The notes below the pieces were generated by a model, which searched no databases, was not told the DNA's origin, and saw only the letters and a list, made by a program, of their open reading frames with translations. From positions 1 to 64,000 of the forward strand of contig JBNKJP010000002.1 in NCBI GenBank assembly GCA_050291245.1: a DNA stretch of 64,000 nt, read 5' to 3'. The stretch comes from Thiodiazotropha sp050291245 (GTDB lineage Bacteria > Pseudomonadota > Gammaproteobacteria > Chromatiales > Chromatiaceae). Position numbers and translations under genes: made by a program. Numbering within the stretch: position 1 is the stretch's first letter; every line of letters starts with the position of its first letter. This document shows positions 51,691 through 61,140 of the stretch, one piece after another.

Positions 51691-52974
51691 TCAGCAGAAG
51701 TTCTCAACCCCTTGTTTTGCGAGCAGGGCCGCGCCGTAGGCCGCCTCCTGATGATCCGCGACGAGCACGGGCACCTGCAGGTACCGTTGACGTATCTCGC
51801 ACCAGCCCGGATTGCGCGCGCCGCCGCCCATGGAGAAGACCCGGTTCGGGTAGGGTGTTCCCTGTTCCTGCAAGAGCCGATAGCCCTGATGTTCGATCTT
51901 TGCGATACCCTCCAGAATGGCTTGAAAAAAGGTTACCGGATCGTTGGGGCAGGGGGTGAGTCTGGGGAGTTTGTCCGGATCGTTAATCGGGAAGCGCTCA
52001 CCCTGTGCGGGCAAGGGGTAGTAATCCAATCCGGTGGCAAACTGTGGTTTTAGTGCAGGGGTCATTCGCTGAATTGCTTCGTCGCTAAAATGCTGGCGCA
52101 AAACCGCGCCGCCGCTGTTCGAGGCGCCTCCGGCAAGCCACAGGTCGCCCAGTCGATGGCTGTAGATCCCATACCGGGCAAGGGTGACCGGGCGGTCGGT
52201 AAGCACCTTGAGTACCAGGGTGCTGCCCAGGGAAGTCACCGCATCACCGATCTGCCGGGCGCCACTGGCGATAAACGCGGCATTGCTGTCGGTGGTACCG
52301 GCGATCACCGGGGTACCCGGAGGCAGGCCGGTATGGGCCGCCGCCTGCTCGCTCAAGCTACCCAGCGGGGATCCGCAGGGCACCACCTGGGGCAGGCAGG
52401 ACAGGGGGATATCGAGGGATCCGAACCACTCCGGCCAGCACCGGTTTAGCGCGTCATAACCCAGTTTCAGGCAATTGTTCTCGTCGCTAACCGGGTAGTT
52501 TCCGGTCAGTCGCCCGACAATCCAGTCCGCCTGATGTAGCGCTATGCACGCCGAATGGGTGTGTGTCCGCCGCAAATGGAGTAGTTTCGCCAGACTCGAA
52601 CTCGCGCTGAGTACCGGGCTTTGCGGGGGCGCGGCCCGTTCCAGGACCCTCAGTGAATCCCGGGCGCGGGTATCGTTGTACATCAGGCCCGGAGTCAGTG
52701 GTTTCCCGTCCGGATCTGCAAGCAGCAGGGTCGAAGAGGTGCCGTCCACGGCCACGCCTGCGATATCCGCTGGGCAGATCCACTGGACCAATTCTGTGAG
52801 AACCTCACAGACCGCATTCCACCAGAGTTGGGGATTCTGCTCATGCTGTCCCGGGTGGTTCGAGACCGGTTTCTCCAGAGTCCGGATGGCGGTGCCTTGG
52901 GCTATGCCCCGGTCATCGATGGCGATGGCGCGGCAGCCGGATGTGCCCAGGTCGATGCCGATGAACAGGCTCAT
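51691..52974 (-). CDS. FGGY-family carbohydrate kinase, D-ribulose kinase-like
   Basis: A 427-residue sugar kinase with IGIDLGTSGCRA at the N-terminus, the ATP-phosphate segment GTTDSNAAFIASGA, SLGSTLVLKVL and the C-terminal MGGGARNPGW loop. The short length and these motifs fit the D-ribulose kinase branch (cyanobacterial/plant type) better than xylulokinase. It lies 22 bp after queF on the same strand and ends 7 bp from the convergent primase-like gene. The substrate is inferred. Confidence 0.7.
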   Translation of the reverse strand: MSLFIGIDLGTSGCRAIAIDDRGIAQGTAIRTLEKPVSNHPGQHEQNPQLWWNAVCEVLTELVQWICPADIAGVAVDGTSSTLLLADPDGKPLTPGLMYNDTRARDSLRVLERAAPPQSPVLSASSSLAKLLHLRRTHTHSACIALHQADWIVGRLTGNYPVSDENNCLKLGYDALNRCWPEWFGSLDIPLSCLPQVVPCGSPLGSLSEQAAAHTGLPPGTPVIAGTTDSNAAFIASGARQIGDAVTSLGSTLVLKVLTDRPVTLARYGIYSHRLGDLWLAGGASNSGGAVLRQHFSDEAIQRMTPALKPQFATGLDYYPLPAQGERFPINDPDKLPRLTPCPNDPVTFFQAILEGIAKIEHQGYRLLQEQGTPYPNRVFSMGGGARNPGWCEIRQRYLQVPVLVADHQEAAYGAALLAKQGVENFC

Positions 52975-52996
52975 CGAACGCCCGGGCCTGACGGGG

Positions 52997-53386
52997 TCAG
53001 GGCAGGGTCACCGGCGTGGGCGGTACCCAGCCCTCGGCCCGGTGTTCGGCGACCACGGTTGTGTAGATGCCGCCGCGTACGTTGAACTCAGCGCTCAGAC
53101 GCATGAAACGGGGTTCGGTGGCGCGTACCAGATCCGCGAGAATCTCGTTGGTCACTGCTTCATGGAAGGCCCCCTGGTCGCGGAAAGACCAGATGTACAT
53201 CTTCAGCGCTTTCAACTCCACACAGCGCTGATCCGGCACATATTCCAGGGTCATCTCCGCGAAATCGGGCTGTCCGGTCTTGGGACACAGACAGGTGAAC
53301 TCGGGAATCGAGATACGGATCGTGTAGTCCCGTTCCGGTCGGGGATTGTCGAAGGTTTCCAGTTCTTTGCTGGGTTGGCTGGGCAT
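52997..53386 (-). CDS. queF: NADPH-dependent 7-cyano-7-deazaguanine reductase QueF
   Basis: A 129-residue unimodular (Bacillus-type) QueF. The catalytic Cys34 lies in TCLCPKTGQPD with the following Asp, and the NADPH/substrate segment ELKALKMYIWSFRDQGAFHE is intact. It reduces preQ0 to preQ1 in queuosine synthesis. First gene of a two-gene run with the sugar kinase. The ATG has only a weak ribosome box. Confidence 0.93.
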   Translation of the reverse strand: MPSQPSKELETFDNPRPERDYTIRISIPEFTCLCPKTGQPDFAEMTLEYVPDQRCVELKALKMYIWSFRDQGAFHEAVTNEILADLVRATEPRFMRLSAEFNVRGGIYTTVVAEHRAEGWVPPTPVTLP

Positions 53387-53795
53387 GGTTGAAAACTCAA
53401 GTTGTAAAATGGTGTTGGATTATACGTGACCCGTCCGCATTCGACCAAAGGGTGTAAGGGCTTTGGAAAAAACAATTAACCGAAACTACTTGTTTGACTG
53501 CCTCTGTTCGTTAGTGAAATCCCCTATGCTACACCGGACTCATCTCTGGTATGTTGGGTCCATGGCCGAATGACACGCGACTTTAAGCCAAAACCACCGT
53601 CATCCCAGCGTATGCCGGGATCCAGAATGCCTGGAGGTGAGATTTTCCTGGATGCCATCCTCAGGTTCGGAAACGGTGCATCCAAGCACCACTTCTCCGG
53701 CATATATTGGAATGACGGGGCCTTAGAACATCGCCCTAAGGAAGCACCATTCGGAACCTGATTAGTAAGCATGACAGCAACAAAAGGGAAGCAAA
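53387..53795. other. Gap between queF and the effector-like gene
   Basis: About 400 bp containing the palindromic repeat copy 2 (annotated separately). No gene seen. Confidence 0.5.
53592..53718 (+). repeat. Palindromic intergenic repeat, copy 2
   Basis: ACCACCGTCATCCCAGCG... ATGCCGGGATCCAGAATGCC... TATTGGAATGACGG. It is preceded by TAAGCCA, as is copy 3 at 56401. The two copies stand in the same orientation on either side of the effector-like island. Confidence 0.8.
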
Positions 53796-54743
53796 ATGAA
53801 CGGAATCAATCAATCCCGGTCTGTACAGACCTCGGGTGGACTGGAATCAACCGCTGAGATATCAACAATGGATGCGACGGTGGAGAAACTCTACCGTAGC
53901 GCAGTGAATTCACCCGGCCAGGCTGAACGAACTTTTCAACACACATTCGGTCGTTTGGATAGGGACCAACAGCAACAACTCGCAGGCAGGTTCATAGACT
54001 CGCTGGGTGGCAGTGGGTTGGATGCCCTGGCCCAGACCGTAGGTGGCCAGCATGCCTTATTGTGTGTGTACGATCATGCGGACTGTGAAACCCGGAATTT
54101 CATGACTTTTGTCCATAAACGGCAACTGGAATCGGGTAATGTCGCTGTCGACTATACCCGCAGCCAGAGTCGTCAGACCCAGTGTATCGATCCCTTAGAA
54201 AAATCCTTGTCCGATCGCCAGTCCGTGGAGGATGGACATGCTATGGGAGCCTATCCCGCCGCTGACGAAGGTACAGGCTCCAGCCAATCATCCAGTGGTG
54301 GTTTGGCACGTATGAAACAGCAGATCGAAGCCATCAAAGCCGAGGGTGGCGGCGTTCGCCTGGGTGGCGCGACCATTTCCACCTGGGATGCCACGATGGG
54401 GGTCAGCGGGGGAGAGCGATCCTCCGGACGTGCATCCGGCTCACTGGCCGAATATCGTGCTCTGAGCGAAAGCGATGACCGATGGACAGTTGGCGAGCCC
54501 TGCAAGGATCAGGAGGTTGGGTTGATCACGGGTACCTTGAAATTCCTCGGAAAGGCGTTCGGATTGGCGGGTTCCCATGGGCCGCAGGCGAGTGCTGATC
54601 TGGTTTGTGTTGACCCGGGGCGAGTGGTTGAACGTACTGCAGCAGAAGCTGTTGATGGGGTTTTGAATAACAATGGTCTTGCTGTAGATGCTGTGAAACC
54701 AGGTGCAGCTTTACAAGCCAGGGAATCTGAAGCAGGTCTATGA
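53796..54743 (+). CDS. Effector-like protein of unknown function heading an ankyrin-protein array
   Basis: A 315-residue protein with no signal peptide or transmembrane helix. The N-terminus is Ser/Thr/Gln-rich (MNGINQSRSVQTSGG); about 30-110 is predicted helical (KLYRSAVNSPGQAERTF) and contains GQHALLCVYDHADCE; about 150-220 is a Ser/Gly-rich region. The last 50 residues carry LVCVDPGRVVERTAAEAVDGV, which recurs as an orphan tail after the next gene. The stop overlaps the next ATG (ATGA). No known catalytic motif is recognised. Gene order, overlap and duplicated tails resemble secreted-toxin/immunity loci, which is inference. Confidence 0.6.
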   Translation: MNGINQSRSVQTSGGLESTAEISTMDATVEKLYRSAVNSPGQAERTFQHTFGRLDRDQQQQLAGRFIDSLGGSGLDALAQTVGGQHALLCVYDHADCETRNFMTFVHKRQLESGNVAVDYTRSQSRQTQCIDPLEKSLSDRQSVEDGHAMGAYPAADEGTGSSQSSSGGLARMKQQIEAIKAEGGGVRLGGATISTWDATMGVSGGERSSGRASGSLAEYRALSESDDRWTVGEPCKDQEVGLITGTLKFLGKAFGLAGSHGPQASADLVCVDPGRVVERTAAEAVDGVLNNNGLAVDAVKPGAALQARESEAGL

Positions 54744-55396
54744 TTGCCAACCTCAGATATTGGTTACTTTTTCTGCTTACAAGCATCGTTTTAATGCTCT
54801 TATACGTGGGTTACCTGAATGTCACGATGCTATATGGTAATCACATTTTGGTGGCTACGGGAATTCAACAGCCAGATGGAATAAATCAAATATTTCATTC
54901 GACGTTTATCTCGAGAACCTATTTGGAGTCACAAGGACTACGATGTGAATTTGAGTTATTTGATCCAAAAGAGCAGATCCTTGCAGGTAATACACCACGC
55001 TATAAAGCAGTACCTGCCATGTTTGTTTTTTATGATTTATTCGGTAGGGACTTAAGTCAGGACGATGCCAGTTACTTTACTAAATTTACGTATACAGTAA
55101 TAAACCATTGTGACAGGGAAGCCTTGCTTTACTCTGGGGCGCCGCCGCCAATAATTTATGCGATATTGACCGGCAGGCTTGATTTCGTAGAAAAAATGAT
55201 CACTAACGGTGTCGATATCAACTTTACTCTCAGTCGTCCGGGTAAATTGTCAGATGGTATGAGTCCCGTTGAATATGCAAATTTCTTGATGAATCAAGAA
55301 GGCTTTGCAATTGATAAGGAAAAGTATCAGAGGATTGTTAATGTATTAGAGGGAAATCTCAATATGCAGACAACTACGAACCAATCCAAACAGTAG
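54740..55396 (+). CDS. Membrane-anchored ankyrin-like protein, putative immunity protein 1
   Basis: A 218-residue protein with one N-terminal transmembrane helix (about 7-28, WLLFLLTSIVLMLLYVGYL) and an external domain. Residues about 133-160 fit an ankyrin repeat (PPPIIYAILTGRLDFVEKMI, TNGVDI), followed by DGMSPVEYANFL. AT-rich compared with neighbours. It is a paralog of the protein at 55546. Position, coupling to the upstream gene and the membrane-plus-ankyrin build are what immunity proteins against periplasm-acting toxins look like. Direct evidence is lacking. Confidence 0.6.
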   Translation: MIANLRYWLLFLLTSIVLMLLYVGYLNVTMLYGNHILVATGIQQPDGINQIFHSTFISRTYLESQGLRCEFELFDPKEQILAGNTPRYKAVPAMFVFYDLFGRDLSQDDASYFTKFTYTVINHCDREALLYSGAPPPIIYAILTGRLDFVEKMITNGVDINFTLSRPGKLSDGMSPVEYANFLMNQEGFAIDKEKYQRIVNVLEGNLNMQTTTNQSKQ

Positions 55397-55549
55397 CTGT
55401 GTGATCAGGTTTGTGTAGGGATTGATAAGGTGGTTGAGTGTACTGCTGCTGAGATTGTGGATGGTGTTACAGATGATGACAACTTCTTGGGGCGTGCTGT
55501 AGAAGCAGTTAAACAACCGACAGATAATTGGCCTGACATCGAAAAATGA
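55397..55549 (+). pseudogene. Orphan C-terminal tail of an effector-like protein
   Basis: Directly after the previous stop, in the same frame, 50 codons encode QVCVGIDKVVECTAAEIVDG... ending PDIEK. This matches the last 50 residues of the effector-like protein (LVCVDPGRVVERTAAEAVDG). There is no start codon. The TGA overlaps the ATG of the next gene, preserving the same ATGA junction as the intact copy. It could be made only by readthrough or serves as a recombination tail. Confidence 0.75.
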
Positions 55550-56175
55550 GCTCGTTTCTCAGACTGAAGAATACGATATATTGGATATCCTTTATCGTAG
55601 TGTTTAGTGTTGCGGTTTTTGTCACTCAAGCCAATGTTAGGTTGCCCTATGGCGACCATATGGTTATAGCGCTTAACTTGGTAGATCATTCGTTTCCATA
55701 CTATTCCCCGATTTCTCGTGGGCTGTTGAGTATGAAGGAAAAACAATACTGCGGTGTTACCGGAACGATCGATGGCCATATGGTGTCCGTTGAGAATGGT
55801 ACACTGCAGTTTCTGATGGCAGCATGGGAAAGAGAAAGGAGCGATGGTTGGGGACGGAATGTTGACCGCGATTTGCTCAGGGAGTTACTGGATAAGGCAA
55901 TCTTAGCGTGTAATCCAAACAGCTATTCACCGGAGATAGGGCCATTTTCTCCCTTAATATATGCCATCCTGATGCGAGATGTTGCGCTTCTCCGGCAGTT
56001 ACTGGAACGCGGTGCTGATCCGATGATGGTTATGGAAAGTCCAGGAAATATAGTCGATGGGATGAATGCTATTGAGTATGCACAGCTCATTCAAAATAAA
56101 CAGCGATTTGATGGTGATTTGGAAGTTATGGGGATTATGATTGATATGATGAGTAGAACATTAACTGCACCCTGA
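55546..56175 (+). CDS. Membrane-anchored ankyrin-like protein, putative immunity protein 2
   Basis: A 209-residue paralog of the protein at 54740. A transmembrane helix (about 11-29, IYWISFIVVFSVAVFV) is followed by a YGDHMVIA segment matching YGNHILVA of paralog 1, and an ankyrin-like stretch (SPLIYAILMRDVALLRQLLE, RGADP) plus DGMNAIEYAQLI. The middle is strongly diverged, as expected if each copy recognises a different partner. It overlaps the orphan tail by 4 bp. Confidence 0.6.
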   Translation: MSSFLRLKNTIYWISFIVVFSVAVFVTQANVRLPYGDHMVIALNLVDHSFPYYSPISRGLLSMKEKQYCGVTGTIDGHMVSVENGTLQFLMAAWERERSDGWGRNVDRDLLRELLDKAILACNPNSYSPEIGPFSPLIYAILMRDVALLRQLLERGADPMMVMESPGNIVDGMNAIEYAQLIQNKQRFDGDLEVMGIMIDMMSRTLTAP

Positions 56176-56260
56176 TAACAGGGAAAAGTATCAGAGGATC
56201 TTCAATTTATTAGAGAGGGCGCCAATCATATCAATCACCACGAGCCGTCCCAAACAGTAG
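56171..56260 (+). pseudogene. C-terminal remnant of a third ankyrin-like protein
   Basis: DNREKYQRIFNLLERAP... ending SRPKQ then TAG matches the end of the protein at 54740 (DKEKYQRIVNVLEG... ending NQSKQ). It begins at the stop of paralog 2. It shows that at least three copies of the ankyrin gene end have existed here. Confidence 0.65.
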
Positions 56261-56400
56261 TAGGGTGAAAGGGTATTGAATGGTTCGTTTTGTTAAGTTT
56301 CCGTGATCGCGCCTACAGTGGATTCCATAAATGCAGTAGAGGGCGCATTCCACTCTAAGAATCGTTTGCGGTACCCGAACGGCACTTACCTAAGCCAACA

Positions 56401-56527
56401 ACCGCCGTCATCCCGGCGAATGCCGGGATCCAGGATGCTTGACGGCGCGAGATTTCCGGATGGCGTCCCTAGGTCCGTATACGGAGCATCCATGCACCAC
56501 TTCTCCCGCATACGCCGGAATGACGAA
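56401..56527 (+). repeat. Palindromic intergenic repeat, copy 3
   Basis: ACCGCCGTCATCCCGGCG... ATGCCGGGATCCAGGATGC... CGCCGGAATGACG. It closes the effector-like island on the right. The 260 bp from here to smc hold no gene. Confidence 0.8.
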
Positions 56528-56788
56528 AATCCATCGCATCGCCTTACATAAGTGCCATTGCATACAACCCGGTTGGAGCGCTGTGGAATTCGGGCCATAC
56601 AGGTCGCTGCTTTCTCAGCTGTGGGTGCTTCACAGGAATTTGCTCACAAATTGCCACAAGGAAAACAGGTGACTGGGGTAGGCTTGTAATATTTTATATA
56701 AAACAATAACTTAAACGATTAACCTAAAGTCAAAAATTTTCCCTCGTCCCCTGTCATAAGTGCGATCTTTGGTGTATCTTAGCCGCCC

Positions 56789-59700
56789 ATGCGTTTGGAG
56801 AAAATTAAGCTCGCCGGATTCAAATCCTTTGTCGATCCCACCACGGTACCCATTCCGAGCAATCTGGTGGGAATCGTCGGGCCGAACGGATGCGGCAAAT
56901 CCAATGTTATCGATGCCGTGCGCTGGGTCATGGGCGAAAGCTCGGCCAAGATGCTGCGTGGCGAGTCGATGGCGGATGTCATATTCAACGGCTCCACCGC
57001 CCGTAAACCGGTGGGAACCGCCACCATCGAATTGATCTTCGATAATTCGGAGGGCCGCGCGGGGGGGCAGTACGCCCAGTACAACCAGATCTCGGTCAAG
57101 CGTCAGGTCTCCCGGGACGGTCAATCCTTCTATTTTCTCAACAGCGTGAAGTGCCGGCGCCGGGACATTACCGATCTGTTCCTCGGAACCGGTCTCGGGC
57201 CACGCAGCTATTCGATCATCGAGCAGGGCATGATCTCCCGCCTCATCGAGGCCCGCCCCGAGGATCTGCGCACCTTCCTGGAGGAGGCCGCGGGCATCTC
57301 TAAATATAAGGAGCGGCGCAAGGAGACCGAGACCCGGATTCGCCATACACGGGAGAATCTCGAACGTCTCACCGACCTGCGGGACGAGGTTGCCAAACAG
57401 TTGCAACATCTGCAACGCCAGGCGGCCACCGCGGAAAAATACCAGGTGTTGAAACAGGAGGAGCGACAGACCAAGGCGGAGCTGCTCGCCCTGCGCTGGC
57501 GCACCCTGGATCAGGATCTGCAGCAGCGGGAACGGCACATCGCGGAGTTACAGAACAATCTGGAATCGGCCCTGGCCGATCAGCGCAAGCTCGAAGCCCA
57601 GATTGAGACCGATCGGGAGCATCAGGTCGAGGTCAACGAACAGTTCAACGAGGTCCAGGGCCGTTTCTACCGTCTCGGGGCTGAAATCAGCGGTTTGGAG
57701 CAGGCCATCCAGTTCGCCCGGGACACCCAGCGGCAGCAGCAGCAGGATCTGGAACAGGTCAGTCAGGCCTACCAGGAGTCGGAGGCCCATCGGGAGCAGG
57801 ATGAAGGGCGCCTGGAAGAGCTGGTGGAGAGTCTGCTGACGGTCGAACCCCAGCTGGAACAGGCCCGCCAGGAGGAACAGCAGTTAGCCGAAGCCCTGAC
57901 CCAGGCGGAACAGGCAATGCAGGCCTGGCAACTGGAGTGGGAGCAGTTCAACCAGCAGGCCGCGGAACCGGCACAGACGGCCCAGGTCGAACGCACCCGG
58001 ATCAATCATCTCGAACAACAGGGTGGGCAGCTGGAGCGCCGCCTGCAGCGCTTTGACGAGGAGCTGGGTCGCCTTGACGACACTCGGCTGCTGAGCGAGA
58101 TCACCGAACTGGAGAGCGAGGAGTCCACTCAGAAAGAGATCCTCGATGGCATGGGTGAGCAACTCAGCGAGACCCTGGAATCCATCAACCGGCAACGGGA
58201 TACCAACCAACAGCTCAACCAGCGTCTGGATCAGGACCGTGCGGAGTTGCAATCGAAAAACGGACGCCGGGCCTCTCTGGAGGCGCTGCAACAGGCGGCC
58301 CTGGGGGACTCCGACGAGGGTCTTGCTGAATGGCTGGATCGGGCACAGTTGAAGACTGCTCAGCGCCTGGCCCAGCAGATCCAGGTGACGCCCCGTTGGC
58401 AGCAGGCGGTGGAGGTGGTGCTCGGTTTCCACCTTCAGGCGGTGTGTGTGGAACGCCTCGACGAGTTGGAGATCCTGATCTCGCAGCTCAATAAAGGTTC
58501 GCTCAGCCTGTGGGAACCCCCATCGGGGCCAAACCCGGATACAAATACCACAGATCAGGATCTGGCGACCCAGGTCCAGGCGCCCTGGGATCTACGGGGC
58601 TTGCTGGCCGGGGTGCGCATGGCGGAGAGTCTGACCGCAGCATTGCAGCGCCGCCATGAACTTGCGTCCGATGAGTCTTTGATCACCCCGGATGGCATCT
58701 GGATCGGCCGAAACTGGCTGCGTGTCACCCGGGAGAGCGATCAGCACGCGGGTGTACTGGCTCGGGAGGAGGAGCTGCGCACCCTTAAGCAACAGCTTGA
58801 GGAGCAGGAGGCCCAGGTCGTCGAGCTGGTCGATCAGCTGGATGCGGGGCGAGAGGCCCTCAAGCAGATGGAACAGGACCGGGAGCAGCTGCAGACCCGA
58901 TTCAATCAGATCAACCGGACCCTTTCGGAGATCCGTTCCAATCTCAGCGGCAAGCGCACCCGGGCCGATCATCTCAAACAGCGTCGCGAACAGCTGCTTC
59001 AGGAGAAGCAGGAGATCGCCGAACAGATCGGCAACGATCAGATGTTGATGGAAGAGACCCGGGAGCGTCTGCATGCCGCGCTCGAGGCCATCGAAACCCT
59101 GGGCAGTCGCCGGGAAGAGCTGGTGATGCGTCGCGACGCCTTGCGCCAGGGTGTCAGCACGGCCCGGGAGCAGGTCAATCAGCAACGCTCCGGCACTCAT
59201 CAACTGGCGCTTCAAGTCGAATCGATGCGCACGGTGCAGAGTTCACTCAAAGAGAATCTGGAGCGCGCCCGGGGGCAGTTGCAGCAGCTGTCACAACGCC
59301 GCGACGAGCTGCAGATGTCCCTGGAGAATGCCGAGGAGCCGTTGCTGCGCCAGACCGAGCAGCTGAATCAGAAGCTCGAGGAGCGCAACCAGGTTGAAAA
59401 GGAGCTGAGCGCGGCCCGGCACGGACTGGAAACCGTGGACGGGCAGCTGCGGGAACAGGAACAGCAGCGCCACAAGGCGGAACAGTTGGTTCAGGAACGC
59501 CGTGACCGGCTCAACCAGGCTCGCCTGCAGAGTCAGGAAGTCACGGTACGCCGCCGCACCCTGGAGGAACAGCTCAACGAGGGCGGATTGAATGTGGAGG
59601 AGCTGTTCCGCAACATGCCGGAGGAGGCCAACGAGGCTCGCTGGCACGACAAGGTCGAGACCCTAGCCAACCGTATCCAGCGCCTGGGGCCGATAAATCT

Positions 59701-60298
59701 GGCGGCGATCGATGAGTACCAGGAACAGTCGGAGCGACTCAAATACCTCGAAGAGCAGCACACGGACATCACCAGCTCTCTGGAAACCCTGGAGAACGCC
59801 ATCCGTAAGATCGACCGGGAGACCCGCACCCGTTTCAAGGAGACCTTCGACAAGGTCAACTCGGGGATCAAGGATCTCTTTCCCCGGCTGTTTGGTGGCG
59901 GACACGCCTACCTGGAGCTGACCGGCGAGGATCTGCTCGATACCGGCGTCACCGTCATGGCGCGGCCCCCAGGCAAGCGCAATGCGAGCATTCATCTGCT
60001 CTCCGGCGGTGAGAAAGCACTCACTGCCGTGGCCCTGGTATTCTCCATCTTTCAGCTCAACCCGGCCCCGTTCTGCATGCTCGACGAGGTGGACGCGCCG
60101 CTGGACGACGCCAATGTGGGACGGTTTTGCGAAATGGTGAAGTCGATGTCGAATCAGGTACAATTCATCTTCATCACGCATAACAAGATCACCATGGAAA
60201 TCGCCAACCAACTTTCCGGTGTTACCATGCACGAACCCGGCGTCTCCCGTCTGGTTACCGTCGATGTCGAGGAAGCGGCGCAGCTGGCCGCGATCTGA
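56789..60298 (+). CDS. smc: Chromosome segregation protein SMC
   Basis: A 1169-residue ATPase. It has N-terminal Walker A VGPNGCGKSN (about 30-40), the first long coiled coil (about 170-500), the hinge (about 500-650), the second coiled coil (about 660-1000), and a C-terminal head with signature LLSGGEKAL and Walker B FCMLDEVDAPLDD. It compacts and segregates the chromosome with ScpAB. The stop overlaps the zipA start by one base. Confidence 0.95.
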   Translation: MRLEKIKLAGFKSFVDPTTVPIPSNLVGIVGPNGCGKSNVIDAVRWVMGESSAKMLRGESMADVIFNGSTARKPVGTATIELIFDNSEGRAGGQYAQYNQISVKRQVSRDGQSFYFLNSVKCRRRDITDLFLGTGLGPRSYSIIEQGMISRLIEARPEDLRTFLEEAAGISKYKERRKETETRIRHTRENLERLTDLRDEVAKQLQHLQRQAATAEKYQVLKQEERQTKAELLALRWRTLDQDLQQRERHIAELQNNLESALADQRKLEAQIETDREHQVEVNEQFNEVQGRFYRLGAEISGLEQAIQFARDTQRQQQQDLEQVSQAYQESEAHREQDEGRLEELVESLLTVEPQLEQARQEEQQLAEALTQAEQAMQAWQLEWEQFNQQAAEPAQTAQVERTRINHLEQQGGQLERRLQRFDEELGRLDDTRLLSEITELESEESTQKEILDGMGEQLSETLESINRQRDTNQQLNQRLDQDRAELQSKNGRRASLEALQQAALGDSDEGLAEWLDRAQLKTAQRLAQQIQVTPRWQQAVEVVLGFHLQAVCVERLDELEILISQLNKGSLSLWEPPSGPNPDTNTTDQDLATQVQAPWDLRGLLAGVRMAESLTAALQRRHELASDESLITPDGIWIGRNWLRVTRESDQHAGVLAREEELRTLKQQLEEQEAQVVELVDQLDAGREALKQMEQDREQLQTRFNQINRTLSEIRSNLSGKRTRADHLKQRREQLLQEKQEIAEQIGNDQMLMEETRERLHAALEAIETLGSRREELVMRRDALRQGVSTAREQVNQQRSGTHQLALQVESMRTVQSSLKENLERARGQLQQLSQRRDELQMSLENAEEPLLRQTEQLNQKLEERNQVEKELSAARHGLETVDGQLREQEQQRHKAEQLVQERRDRLNQARLQSQEVTVRRRTLEEQLNEGGLNVEELFRNMPEEANEARWHDKVETLANRIQRLGPINLAAIDEYQEQSERLKYLEEQHTDITSSLETLENAIRKIDRETRTRFKETFDKVNSGIKDLFPRLFGGGHAYLELTGEDLLDTGVTVMARPPGKRNASIHLLSGGEKALTAVALVFSIFQLNPAPFCMLDEVDAPLDDANVGRFCEMVKSMSNQVQFIFITHNKITMEIANQLSGVTMHEPGVSRLVTVDVEEAAQLAAI

Positions 60299-61140
60299 TG
60301 GACGCCACCCTCCTGCGCATCGTCCTGATTATTTTGGGCGCGGCTTTCCTGGCCGCGATCTACCTCTATGAGACCCGTCGCAGGAAACGGGAGTCCGCGC
60401 AGGCGAAACGGCGCGTGGCACCGGAACTGCGAGAACCCGGGCTGAGTAATCAATATCCCGAAATTGGAGACGGGCAGTCAGATCACGATGCGGCCTCGAT
60501 GCATGAAGAGGACGACACCTGGGTCAATTGGGACGAGGATGATACCGAACCTCTGAAAGACGATATGAACTACGTCGCCGGACTGTCGGCCGATGACGAA
60601 CCCGATACCGAGCTGAGCCTCGAAAATGACGAAGAATTCGCCTTGCCGGAACAACAGGAACTGTTTGGTTTTAGCGCCCAGGAAGCCTCACCTGTAGACG
60701 TACCCAAGCTCATCATTCAGATCATCGTCAAGTCGAAAGGCGCGCCATTCCCGGGTCTGGAGATCCACAAGGGAATGCTTGAGACCGGCATGATCATGGG
60801 CAAGCTCAGCATCTATCAACGGCTGTCCGGTGGGGATGCGAATCATCCCCAGTTCAATCTTGCCAGCATGGTGGAGCCGGGGGTCTTTCCAACCAAGGAG
60901 AAGGAACTGGCCGGTTTCGAGACTCCCGGATTGACCCTGTTCACCCAACTACCGGTTCCGGGCGACAGTATGGCGGTGTTTTCCGACATGCTCTTCACCG
61001 CGGAGCGACTGGCCACGATCCTGGGTGGAGAGCTTCAGGACGAATCTCACAGTGTCCTGTCGAAACAGACCATTGAACATATTCGAGGCCAGATCATGGA
61101 GCATCGGCGTCAGGTGCAATTGGCGCGGAGTAAGGCTTGA
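60298..61140 (+). CDS. zipA: Cell division protein ZipA
   Basis: A 280-residue inner-membrane protein. An N-terminal transmembrane helix (about 6-22, RIVLIILGAAFLAAIYLY), a basic then acidic linker (about 25-130) and the C-terminal FtsZ-binding ZipA domain (about 135-275, KGAPFPGLEIHKGMLETGM) are present. It anchors FtsZ to the membrane at the division site. Position between smc and ligA is classic for gammaproteobacteria. Confidence 0.92.
   Translation: MDATLLRIVLIILGAAFLAAIYLYETRRRKRESAQAKRRVAPELREPGLSNQYPEIGDGQSDHDAASMHEEDDTWVNWDEDDTEPLKDDMNYVAGLSADDEPDTELSLENDEEFALPEQQELFGFSAQEASPVDVPKLIIQIIVKSKGAPFPGLEIHKGMLETGMIMGKLSIYQRLSGGDANHPQFNLASMVEPGVFPTKEKELAGFETPGLTLFTQLPVPGDSMAVFSDMLFTAERLATILGGELQDESHSVLSKQTIEHIRGQIMEHRRQVQLARSKA

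Noticed and set aside
56303..56551. An 82-codon ORF after the ankyrin array
   Set aside because: Most of it is the palindromic repeat and it has no ribosome site.
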